A DNA stretch of 64,000 nt from Acidithiobacillus caldus ATCC 51756 (GTDB lineage Bacteria > Pseudomonadota > Gammaproteobacteria > Acidithiobacillales > Acidithiobacillaceae), in assembly GCF_000175575.2 (NCBI RefSeq), contig NZ_CP005986.1, forward strand, positions 2,375,001 to 2,439,000. Reading direction: 5' to 3'. Positions within the stretch are counted from its first letter, which is position 1. The number at the start of each line of letters is the position of its first letter. This document shows, one piece after another, positions 43,436 to 50,115 of the stretch. A program made the translations under genes and the position numbers. The notes under the pieces were generated by a model. That model did not search any database, was not told the origin of the DNA, and saw only the letters and a list, made by a program, of their open reading frames with translations.

Positions 43436-44025
43436 AGACCACAAGCAAAGTCGTCCTCGGTGTTGCGGTTCTGGCCGCCCTGTCGGGCTGCGCCACCGTG
43501 CCCAAGGACTATGCCCATACGACACCCAAATTCAGCCTCAAGGAATTCTTCAACGGCCCCATCGTTGCCACAGGCATGTTCCAGAACCGGTCGGGCAAAG
43601 CCGTCAACCGTTTCGTGGTGCGCATGATGGGTACCTGGGAGGGCAATCAGGGAACCCTGGTGGAGCATTTCACCTACATCGATCCCGATGGCAAGAAGAC
43701 CTACGCCGACCGCACCTGGCACCTCACCCAGGTCAATGACCATGAGTTCACGGGCACGGCCGAGGGCTCGGCGGGAGACGTGAAAAGCGCCGCGGGCAAG
43801 GCCTATGGCTTTGCCCTGCACTGGAGTTACGACGTCAAACAACCCGTTGGCAAGAGCTTCTACAATCTCCACGCCGACGACTGGATGTACATGATCGAGC
43901 CGGACGTCGTCATCGATCGCACCGATGTCACCTGGTATGGCATACACGCAGGGGAAATCACCCTGGAGATGCACAAGCTCCCGGACACCGCCGCCAATCG
44001 GGCCATGGTGATGGCGGCGCACTGA
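43432..44025 (+). CDS. DUF3833 lipoprotein
   Basis: The 197-residue protein has a lipoprotein signal (MKTTSKVVLGVAVLAALSGC, lipobox LSGC) and the DUF3833 domain: FFNGPIVATGMFQNRSG, MGTWEGNQGTL, GTAEGSAGDV and DDWMYMIEPDVVIDRT. Function unknown. It is a paralogue of the product of 50116-50694. ATG overlaps the MFS stop (ATGA). Last gene of the rightward overlapping cluster. Confidence 0.85.
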   Translation: MKTTSKVVLGVAVLAALSGCATVPKDYAHTTPKFSLKEFFNGPIVATGMFQNRSGKAVNRFVVRMMGTWEGNQGTLVEHFTYIDPDGKKTYADRTWHLTQVNDHEFTGTAEGSAGDVKSAAGKAYGFALHWSYDVKQPVGKSFYNLHADDWMYMIEPDVVIDRTDVTWYGIHAGEITLEMHKLPDTAANRAMVMAAH

Positions 44026-44052
44026 GGGGAGACTTCCCGAAGCACGACTCCG

Positions 44053-44068
44053 GCCCGCCTTGGCGGGC
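44053..44068. terminator. candidate bidirectional terminator
   Basis: GCCCGCC-TT-GGCGGGC is a perfect GC-rich hairpin in the 59-bp gap between convergent DUF3833 and SDR genes. No T-run is attached on either side. Confidence 0.45.
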
Positions 44069-44084
44069 GGGGTTGCGGGTGCCT

Positions 44085-44828
44085 TCAGTTCGCCGTCACC
44101 AAGGGACGGATGGCCGTGAACCCACCATCCACCGGGAGGATCTGTCCGGTGATGTTGCCGTTTTCCGGGTCGACCAGGGTCAAGAGCATACGCGCCACCT
44201 GCTCCGCTGGAATCAGGCCACCCAAGGGATATTGCCGGGCGGCCAGTTCCCGCGACTGCGGGTTCCGCAGCAGATGTGCCGCCGCCCGACTGTCCATGAG
44301 ACCCGAGGCCACGGCATTGACGCGAATGCCGTCGCGGGCGTGGGTGGCAGCCGCCGCCCGAACCATGGCCTCGAGGCCCCCTTTGGCCGCCGCTACGGCC
44401 TCATGGAAGGCCACCCCGATCGCGGCGACCACCGACGACACGAAGACAGCGGCGCCGCCGCCACCGACGCGCCGCCGTGCCGCAACGAAGGCGCGCAGAG
44501 TAAAAAAAGCGGAGTCCAGGTTGGCGGACAGACATTGGCGGTACTGCTGCTCCGAGGTCTGGCCAAGACCCGCCAGCAGGAAGGAACCCGCCAGATGTAC
44601 CAGGGCATCCGGCACTGCCTGCGCTTCTTGCAGGGTCCGAAAGAGCGTGTCCGCCTCTTCCATCCGCGCGACGTCGGCACGCAACCAGCGGACTCCATCG
44701 GGCGCCGCGGTCGGCGGGGCTCCTCGACTCACGGCCAGGACTTCCCAGCCCTGAGCGATGGCCATGGGTATACAGACTTCCGCCAGTGCGCCACTTGCGC
44801 CGGTGATCAACAGTTTGCCTTTACTCAT
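44085..44828 (-). CDS. short-chain dehydrogenase/reductase-fold protein lacking the catalytic Tyr
   Basis: The 247-residue SDR-fold protein has the cofactor motif ITGASGALAE (8-17), the NAG-like HLAGSF and NANLD-like SANLDS. The active site reads S131-S132 then V145-A-A-A-K149: the YxxxK tyrosine is replaced by Val, so canonical dehydrogenase chemistry is unlikely. The C-terminus GNITGQILPVDGGF is normal. Last gene of the pyp operon, 72 nt after the ligase. Confidence 0.85.
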   Translation of the reverse strand: MSKGKLLITGASGALAEVCIPMAIAQGWEVLAVSRGAPPTAAPDGVRWLRADVARMEEADTLFRTLQEAQAVPDALVHLAGSFLLAGLGQTSEQQYRQCLSANLDSAFFTLRAFVAARRRVGGGGAAVFVSSVVAAIGVAFHEAVAAAKGGLEAMVRAAAATHARDGIRVNAVASGLMDSRAAAHLLRNPQSRELAARQYPLGGLIPAEQVARMLLTLVDPENGNITGQILPVDGGFTAIRPLVTAN

Positions 44829-44900
44829 GCTCGTCTCTCTCCCGGTGTGCTGCGTCCATGGGTGCCATTCCCACAGCGGGGCTGCGGGATCTGGCCTTGC

Positions 44901-46277
44901 TCAAACCGTCCGACCCGCACCGGCAGCACCGCGGACGATGCCGCTCCAGTGCGCGTAGAGTTCACCGCGCTGTACCTTGCCACTGGGGCCAAGGTAGGGA
45001 TCCCAGAAAGCCTCGCCCGCGATGCGCAGGGGGTAGGGTTCGTGCCAGCGCCGCCGCAGCGATGCCTCCTGCTGCGGGCCAGGATCGCCGTGCAGTCGCG
45101 CCAGGGCGAGGGGATGGCGGGCACCGGGACCACCGAGCACGAGCGTCGCAATCTCCGGGTAACTCGTCAGCAGACGCAACTCCTCCAGCTCTGGCTCGAC
45201 GTTGCGGCCATCGGCCAGAACGAAGCGTGCATCGCGGCGTCCCAGCCAGTACCAGCAGCCGTCATCGCCACAGCGCACGACATCGCCGCTATCCACCCAG
45301 GCATCGCGCCGGATGGGATGCCAGTGGCCCGCCCGCCACTCCCCCAGCGCCTGGCCGGGTGAGCGGTAGTGCAGGGTACCGGCACGCTGCTCCACCTCCA
45401 CCAGGGCGCGTCCGAGAAAGGCCGGACGAAAATCGCCGGGATCTCCCAAACAGACGCCCGGCCCCGCCTCGGTCTGCCCATAACCCACCCGCAACGCACT
45501 GCCGCGCAGGCGCCGGGCGAGCTCAGCCGAGATGGGCGCACCACCAACGATGCCGCCAGCCAATGCGCCGATCTGGGTGTCCTGCAACAGCGCCGCCACC
45601 CGCGGTACGACAAAGACGTGGGTAAAGGACTCCTGGCGGAAAGTGCCGAGCGCAGCGACCCGTAGGCTCGAGCCACGGGCAAGGGTGGGTAAAAGCTCCA
45701 GCACTCCGGCAAAGACGTGGGTCCAGGGCAGACAATTACGGACAAGACTGTCGCGCTCCAGGGCAAGCCGGGGCAGATGGCTCTGTACCTGCCAGAGCAG
45801 GGCCGCGTGGGTGAGCCCGAAGACGCGCGGCGCGTGCATGCTGGCGGAAGTCCACAACATCAGCGCCAGGTCCTCGGGATCCAGCGGCGCCTCACCTCGC
45901 CGTTCTTGCCGTCGCGTATGTACGCGTCCAAGGCCGTGCCAGATCAAAAGGTCCGGCCTCAGGGAATCCACGGCACTGACCGTCTGCGCGCCGCGCCACG
46001 CCGGCAGAGGACAAAAAATGCCGTCCAGCATCCAGGTCGCGAGCAGGGTGGCGATATAGATGGGGCTATTGGGTAGCTGGACGGCCACCCGCGGGCGCTG
46101 GGGCAGAGACAGGCGGCGCCAGTGACTGGCCAGACGCCGCGCCCAGGCCCAGAGCGCCGGCCCTGGCCAGATCCGGGCTCCCCCAGCGGGGTCCGGCGTC
46201 TGCCACTCCAGGGCGAAGCCGCTGTGCAGACCCGCCTCGAGGATCTGCAGCAGCGCCTCCCTAGTCGACGTGCTCAT
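44901..46277 (-). CDS. adenylate-forming ligase, possible p-coumarate:CoA ligase for PYP
   Basis: The 458-residue AMP-binding enzyme family member has an A5-type GYGQTEAG and DSGDVV (A7), GRRDARFVLADGRNVEPELEE (A8) and a C-terminal Lys in GPSGKVQRGEL (A10). The P-loop usually TSGTTGxPK reads TSASMHAPR (143-151), a strong departure. Position two genes after a PYP homologue recalls the pyp-pCL pairs of Halorhodospira and Rhodobacter, so a role in chromophore activation is plausible. Start ATG 46277 overlaps the previous gene by 17 nt. Confidence 0.75.
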   Translation of the reverse strand: MSTSTREALLQILEAGLHSGFALEWQTPDPAGGARIWPGPALWAWARRLASHWRRLSLPQRPRVAVQLPNSPIYIATLLATWMLDGIFCPLPAWRGAQTVSAVDSLRPDLLIWHGLGRVHTRRQERRGEAPLDPEDLALMLWTSASMHAPRVFGLTHAALLWQVQSHLPRLALERDSLVRNCLPWTHVFAGVLELLPTLARGSSLRVAALGTFRQESFTHVFVVPRVAALLQDTQIGALAGGIVGGAPISAELARRLRGSALRVGYGQTEAGPGVCLGDPGDFRPAFLGRALVEVEQRAGTLHYRSPGQALGEWRAGHWHPIRRDAWVDSGDVVRCGDDGCWYWLGRRDARFVLADGRNVEPELEELRLLTSYPEIATLVLGGPGARHPLALARLHGDPGPQQEASLRRRWHEPYPLRIAGEAFWDPYLGPSGKVQRGELYAHWSGIVRGAAGAGRTV

Positions 46278-46596
46278 GCTCGTCCACGAAACGCAGCAGG
46301 CGTCCGATACATGCCCGTACCTCGACACGGACGCCCTCGGGCAGCTGCGCCTCCAGGGCGGCAACATGGGCGTCGATTTCCTGCAGCGTCGCGCTCTGCT
46401 CCGCCGTCAGGAAGCCCCGACCGTCGCCTTGGTAGGCGTTGTTCAGCAGATGCCAGACACCACGCAGGATCAGGTAGGACAGGAATTGCTGCTCCCCTTC
46501 CAGCCCTTGGGTGTGGAAATTCTGGGCGCGCAGGATCTCCATCCACTCCAGAAAGTCGGTGAGGGTATAGCTGGATACTTCCAGGGCTGCGTTCAT
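46261..46596 (-). CDS. hypothetical protein between pyp and the ligase gene
   Basis: The 111-residue protein looks largely helical. It has no signal peptide, no membrane segment and a His/Glu-rich end (RFVDEHEHVD). I do not recognise the family. Its ATG overlaps the pyp stop (ATGA), and its end overlaps the ligase start by 17 nt, so it is translated together with them. Coupling suggests it acts with the PYP-like protein or its chromophore, but this is inference. Confidence 0.7.
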   Translation of the reverse strand: MNAALEVSSYTLTDFLEWMEILRAQNFHTQGLEGEQQFLSYLILRGVWHLLNNAYQGDGRGFLTAEQSATLQEIDAHVAALEAQLPEGVRVEVRACIGRLLRFVDEHEHVD

Positions 46597-46997
46597 CCGA
46601 GATCCTCGAACAAGGGTATGACGCGGTCGACGAAGAGGAAAACCAGGGGACTCTGTGCCGGTCGGTACAGCATGTGGATGTGGGCGGAGACGGGCCGGAT
46701 TCGGTAGGTAAAGGTATAGAAGAAATGCTCGTCGAGGCTGCCCCGCTCCAGACCTGCCCGAAAACGGCCGCGGAACAATCGGCTTGCGGTACAGGGCGCG
46801 ACGTCGTCAAAAAAGGAATGGTTGAGCACCTCACTGGCCGGCAAGCCACTGAGTCGCTCCTCCGCCTTGTTGAAGATTCGTACGATCGCCTGGACATCGA
46901 GGCCGATGATGCCAAAGCTCTGCTGATCCGCGAGGGCCTGATTCAGGCTGTCCAGATGCTCGCTAATAGCCTGTGGGACAAAACCTTTCCTGGGCAT
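46593..46997 (-). CDS. pyp: photoactive yellow protein (PYP) homologue
   Basis: The 134-residue PAS protein, numbered from ATG 46997, aligns without gaps to Halorhodospira PYP over the key positions: Cys69 in DVAPCT (p-coumaroyl attachment), Glu46 conserved, Tyr42 replaced by Phe, Thr50 by Ser, Arg52 by Leu. It has the FGIIGLD start of the PAS core and the FxYTFxY strand, and ends FVDRV like PYP. PYP is a blue-light sensor. A GTG 15 nt upstream is another start. First gene of an operon with a ligase, and divergent from litR. Confidence 0.88.
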   Translation of the reverse strand: MPRKGFVPQAISEHLDSLNQALADQQSFGIIGLDVQAIVRIFNKAEERLSGLPASEVLNHSFFDDVAPCTASRLFRGRFRAGLERGSLDEHFFYTFTYRIRPVSAHIHMLYRPAQSPLVFLFVDRVIPLFEDLG

Positions 46998-47049
46998 CTG
47001 CGAGTCACCCACGGCGTCGATCGGTAACGGTCAAGCTGCCTTGTGCCAT

Positions 47050-47134
47050 TTTTGTCCAAGCTTGGGTAAAATGAAAAGCCTGAGCGAAGGGTAACCCGCC
47101 CGTCCGCAATGTCAAGGTACCGTCTTGGACAAAA
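47050..47134. promoter_or_regulatory. inverted repeats in the pyp/litR control region
   Basis: TTTTGTCCAAG (47050-47060) recurs as its exact reverse complement CTTGGACAAAA (47124-47134), overlapping the litR start. The first copy is also half of a near-perfect dyad, TTGTCCAAG followed by CTTGGGTAA (47052-47069). A TTGTGC (47041-47046) and a TAAAAT (47067-47072) flank the dyad with a 20-nt spacer, as in MerR-type promoters. Possible autoregulatory site. Confidence 0.45.
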
Positions 47135-48069
47135 CAAATACACAGCAACCCGAACACCCCGACGACACGCCCCAGTTCCCCATCAGTGTGGTGGAACAGG
47201 AAACCGGCATATCCAAGGAGCTGCTGCGCATGTGGGAACGGCGCTATGGATTTCCGGTGCCGACCCGGGATGCCGCCGGTAACCGGCTGTACAGCCGCCG
47301 TCAGATCCTGCGCCTGCACGACATCAACCGGCTTCTGGGAGCCGGCTACCGGCCCGGCTTCGTCGTTGGCGCCGATCCGCAGCGTCTGGAGCGCCTCCTG
47401 CGCGAGATCCCCAGCCCGGCCACCGCCAACCCGCGCGCCCATCCGGCCCTGGACAAGGCCTGGAGAGCCCTTGCGGAGATCGATCTGCGCGGACTGCGCC
47501 ACCTGCTGCGGCAGGAGCTGGCCCGAGAGGGTGCACAGGACTGGGTCATGGAACTGGCTGCCCCCCTCCTCCACCGCATGGCGCGCAGCCGCTTGGATGA
47601 GAGCCTGCCCACTTTTGTCGAGCGGGCGGCCCAGGAACTGTTGCTGGAAACCCTGGAATTGGCCGCCGCCCAAATTCCACCCGCACCCGAGGACAGCCTG
47701 CGGATTCTGCTCATGAGTCTTCCCGGCGAGGGGCGTCCCCTGGAACTGCAGATGACGCGCATCCTGCTCCTGGGCAAGGGTGTGGACGTGCTTTTTCTGG
47801 GCCCGGAACCGCCCCTGGAAGACGTGCTCCCCTGCCTGCAGCACTGCCCGGTCCACGTCGTGCAGCTCGCCATTTCCGCTGCCTCCGTAAACGGTGACAG
47901 TCGTCAGTGGATTAGACAGATCCAGGACAGTATCCCGCCCAGCATCAGCCTCTGGCTGAGCGGCAGCGGTGCCGCCGAATTGAAGGAGACCCACAACGGT
48001 CCCTGTTTTGCCCGACTCCAAGAGCTGTTGAGCGCCGTCGAGCACTGGAATCCGGGCAATCTCGGCTGA
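47125..48069 (+). CDS. LitR/CarH-family MerR regulator without cobalamin ligands (class II LitR type)
   Basis: The 314-residue protein has an N-terminal MerR helix-turn-helix (about 20-75: ISVVEQETGISKELLRMWERRYGFP), a four-helix-bundle region (about 105-185) and a Rossmann-like B12-type domain (190-314). The ligands of CarH are lost: the His of the helical E-H pair is Arg167, the ExHxxG motif reads E202-G-R204-P-L-E207, and the Trp of the cap position is Met152. So it probably cannot bind adenosylcobalamin. TTG start has AAGGT upstream. Divergent from pyp. Confidence 0.85.
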   Translation: MDKTNTQQPEHPDDTPQFPISVVEQETGISKELLRMWERRYGFPVPTRDAAGNRLYSRRQILRLHDINRLLGAGYRPGFVVGADPQRLERLLREIPSPATANPRAHPALDKAWRALAEIDLRGLRHLLRQELAREGAQDWVMELAAPLLHRMARSRLDESLPTFVERAAQELLLETLELAAAQIPPAPEDSLRILLMSLPGEGRPLELQMTRILLLGKGVDVLFLGPEPPLEDVLPCLQHCPVHVVQLAISAASVNGDSRQWIRQIQDSIPPSISLWLSGSGAAELKETHNGPCFARLQELLSAVEHWNPGNLG

Positions 48070-48077
48070 CCACATTT

Positions 48078-48088
48078 TGTATAGTACA
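48078..48088. promoter_or_regulatory. candidate LitR-type operator, copy 2 (TGTATAGTACA)
   Basis: TGTA-TAG-TACA palindrome located 9 nt after the litR stop and 6 nt upstream of a TTGACA -35 element for the HdrA-like gene. It is identical (reverse complement) to the site at 38178-38188. Confidence 0.6.
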
Positions 48089-48093
48089 GACAG

Positions 48094-48122
48094 TTGACAC
48101 GGCAGCGTGGGGCTCCTACACT
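48094..48122 (+). promoter_or_regulatory. strong promoter of the HdrA-like gene
   Basis: Consensus TTGACA (48094-48099), 17 nt, TACACT (48117-48122). It is followed by GGAGG ahead of the ATG at 48153. The operator-like palindrome lies directly upstream. Confidence 0.7.
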
Positions 48123-48152
48123 TTCATCGTGACGACAGCGGAGGATCTCTTC

Positions 48153-49214
48153 ATGGCACGTCACGACACGGTTTTGGTAGTAGGGGCGGGCCCGGCGGGT
48201 CTGTCGGCGGCGGCCACGGTGGCGGCCATGGGCAAGAAGGCGGTCATCGTCGAGAAGGAAGACGTGCTTGGCGGCGCCCCCATCATCTCCGGCTATTCCA
48301 AGCTGGTGCCCTCGGGCGAGTGGGCCAAGGACGCCATCGGCCGCATGGTCAGCCGTGTGGACGGCAATGGCAACGTCAGCATCCACAAGTCCACCAAGGT
48401 GACTCAGCTGGATGGCGAGGCCGGTAATTTCACGGCGCACCTGAGCAATGGCCAGCAGGTGGAAGCGGGCAGCATCGTCCTGGCCACGGGCTTTACCCAT
48501 TTCGATTCCATCAACAAGCCCGAGTGGGGCTTCGGTACCTACGAAGACGTCCTCACCACCACCCAGATGGAGCAGATGGTGGGTACCGGCCAGATTCGCT
48601 GTCCGTCCGACGGGCGCGTGCCCGAGCGGGTGGCCATTCTGCTGTGCGTCGGCTCCCGCGACCGGCAGATCGGCCGCGAGTGGTGCTCCAAGATCTGCTG
48701 CACCGTCTCCACCAACCTCGCCATGGAGATCAAGGAGCTGTCGCCTTCCACGGACGTGTTCATCTACTACATGGACATCCGCACCTTCGGGCTCTACGAG
48801 GACAAGTTCTACTGGAAGAGCCAGGAAGAGTACAAGACCAAGTTCGTCAAGGCGCATATCGCCGAGGTGACCAAGTCCCCGGACGGTCGGCTCCTGGTCA
48901 AGGGTGAGGACACCTTGGTCAAGCGCCCCATCGTGATCCCCATGGACATCGTGGTGCACGCCATCGGCATGGATCCCAACGCGCTGAATCCCGAGATTGC
49001 CAAGGTCTTTGGCGTTGGTCTTGAGAAGCACGGCTTCATCGACCGCGCCGAGCAGTACACCAACAGCCAGGGCACGACGCGCAAGGGCATCTACGTTTGT
49101 GGCGCCGCCACGGGTCCCGAGACCATCGACGACTCCATCGCCCAGGGTCAATCGGCGGGCTCCCGCGCGGTGGCGGATCTCTATCAGGCGGCTGCCCTCG
49201 CCGTCAACGCCTGA
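48153..49214 (+). CDS. HdrA-like FAD oxidoreductase (sulfur-oxidation sHdr type)
   Basis: The 353-residue flavoprotein has the FAD motif GAGPAG (11-16), LGGAPIISGYSK, and the HdrA hallmark CVGSRDRQIGREWCSKICC, with Cys178, Cys182 and Cys183 of the CxxxCC type. It also has the FIYYMDIRTFG block and the AAT-rich FAD end. In sulfur oxidisers, HdrA works with HdrB and HdrC in the sHdr-LbpA pathway that oxidises sulfane sulfur to sulfite. Here no hdrB or hdrC is adjacent, so this may be a stand-alone paralogue. ATG 48153 has GGAGG. Confidence 0.85.
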   Translation: MARHDTVLVVGAGPAGLSAAATVAAMGKKAVIVEKEDVLGGAPIISGYSKLVPSGEWAKDAIGRMVSRVDGNGNVSIHKSTKVTQLDGEAGNFTAHLSNGQQVEAGSIVLATGFTHFDSINKPEWGFGTYEDVLTTTQMEQMVGTGQIRCPSDGRVPERVAILLCVGSRDRQIGREWCSKICCTVSTNLAMEIKELSPSTDVFIYYMDIRTFGLYEDKFYWKSQEEYKTKFVKAHIAEVTKSPDGRLLVKGEDTLVKRPIVIPMDIVVHAIGMDPNALNPEIAKVFGVGLEKHGFIDRAEQYTNSQGTTRKGIYVCGAATGPETIDDSIAQGQSAGSRAVADLYQAAALAVNA

Positions 49215-49227
49215 GGAGGAAACCGCC

Positions 49228-49431
49228 GTGGATATGCGCAGAAGCTATCTCACTCAAGCGTTGGTTTGGTTCGTGGCGGCCGTGGTGTTTCTGGCCATCG
49301 GCAGCTCCGCCGAGCCCCTATGGCTGGTGAACGGTCTGATTCTGTTCATTCTCTCCCTATCCCGCGCCGCGCAATGGACGCTTGCCGAGCGTCTCGAGCC
49401 GGTGCCGGTTGGAAAAGTTTTCAAACGTTGA
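49228..49431 (+). CDS. small membrane protein downstream of the HdrA-like gene
   Basis: The 67-residue protein has two predicted membrane helices (about 10-30 and 33-50: ALVWFVAAVVFLAIGSSAEP, WLVNGLILFILSL). I do not recognise it. GTG at 49228 has GAGGAGGA at 7 nt. Its spacing of 13 nt to the HdrA-like gene suggests an operon. It is followed by a strong terminator. Confidence 0.6.
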   Translation: MDMRRSYLTQALVWFVAAVVFLAIGSSAEPLWLVNGLILFILSLSRAAQWTLAERLEPVPVGKVFKR

Positions 49432-49445
49432 TTCTGGTGGCCTTT

Positions 49446-49470
49446 GGGGAGCGCTTGCTCCCCTTTTTTT
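49446..49470 (+). terminator. rho-independent terminator
   Basis: GGGGAGC-GCTT-GCTCCCC is a perfect 7-bp stem followed by seven T. It ends the HdrA-like transcript, although the next gene starts 13 nt downstream. Confidence 0.85.
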
Positions 49471-49482
49471 CAGGAGGACTCT

Positions 49483-50103
49483 ATGCGATCCAACGAAAAA
49501 TGGTTTGATCAGGCAACGACTTGGTTATTGTGTCATCCCCGCTTCCTGGGGATTCGGGCAGCGATTTTTCTGGCCTATGCCCTGGCGGTTGTCTTGTTCG
49601 CCCATCAGTGGCTGGTGCTGACCCTGGGCTTTTTTGCTGCATACAATCTTGGCCACGGCATTTTCTGTCTGTGGCACAATTTGCGCAGTGGGGCTTCGAT
49701 TTCCGTCCTACGCGGCCTCATCTGGCGCTCCTGCGCGGATGTCGCCGTGGGTACCAGCGTCTTGGTCGGATTGTTCTCCGGAGCGGCCATGTCCGCGCTG
49801 ATGCTCGTCGCCGGTATTTGGTTCTTGGGCGCGGCCATCCTCGAATTCCGCTGGCTCATGCACAACCACCGAAATTGGGAACACTTTTTTGTGAGCGCCC
49901 TCGCGCTGTATTTGCCCTTTGCCTATCTGCTCCAGATACTTTTTGTACTGGGCCGGGGATCGAGCAGCGTCGATCTCTTCAGCGTGAATGCCATGGCCAT
50001 CGCCCTGGCGGCGGCTGCCCTTGCTGCCCTCGCCGCGACCAATCTCCCGGCTCGTCGACATCGGCGTCCCACTGTGCGATATAGTCTGGTAACGCAAGCC
50101 TGA
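49483..50103 (+). CDS. multi-pass membrane protein (HdeD/DUF308-like)
   Basis: The 206-residue protein has about six hydrophobic segments and resembles HdeD-type proteins in spacing (LFAHQWLVLTLGFFAAYNLG; GIWFLGAAILEFRWL). AGGAGG lies 6 nt before ATG 49483. It is separated from the HdrA-like gene by a terminator but no promoter was visible in the 13-nt gap, so it may be expressed by read-through. Function unknown. Confidence 0.6.
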   Translation: MRSNEKWFDQATTWLLCHPRFLGIRAAIFLAYALAVVLFAHQWLVLTLGFFAAYNLGHGIFCLWHNLRSGASISVLRGLIWRSCADVAVGTSVLVGLFSGAAMSALMLVAGIWFLGAAILEFRWLMHNHRNWEHFFVSALALYLPFAYLLQILFVLGRGSSSVDLFSVNAMAIALAAAALAALAATNLPARRHRRPTVRYSLVTQA

Positions 50104-50115
50104 GGAGCGCGCGAC

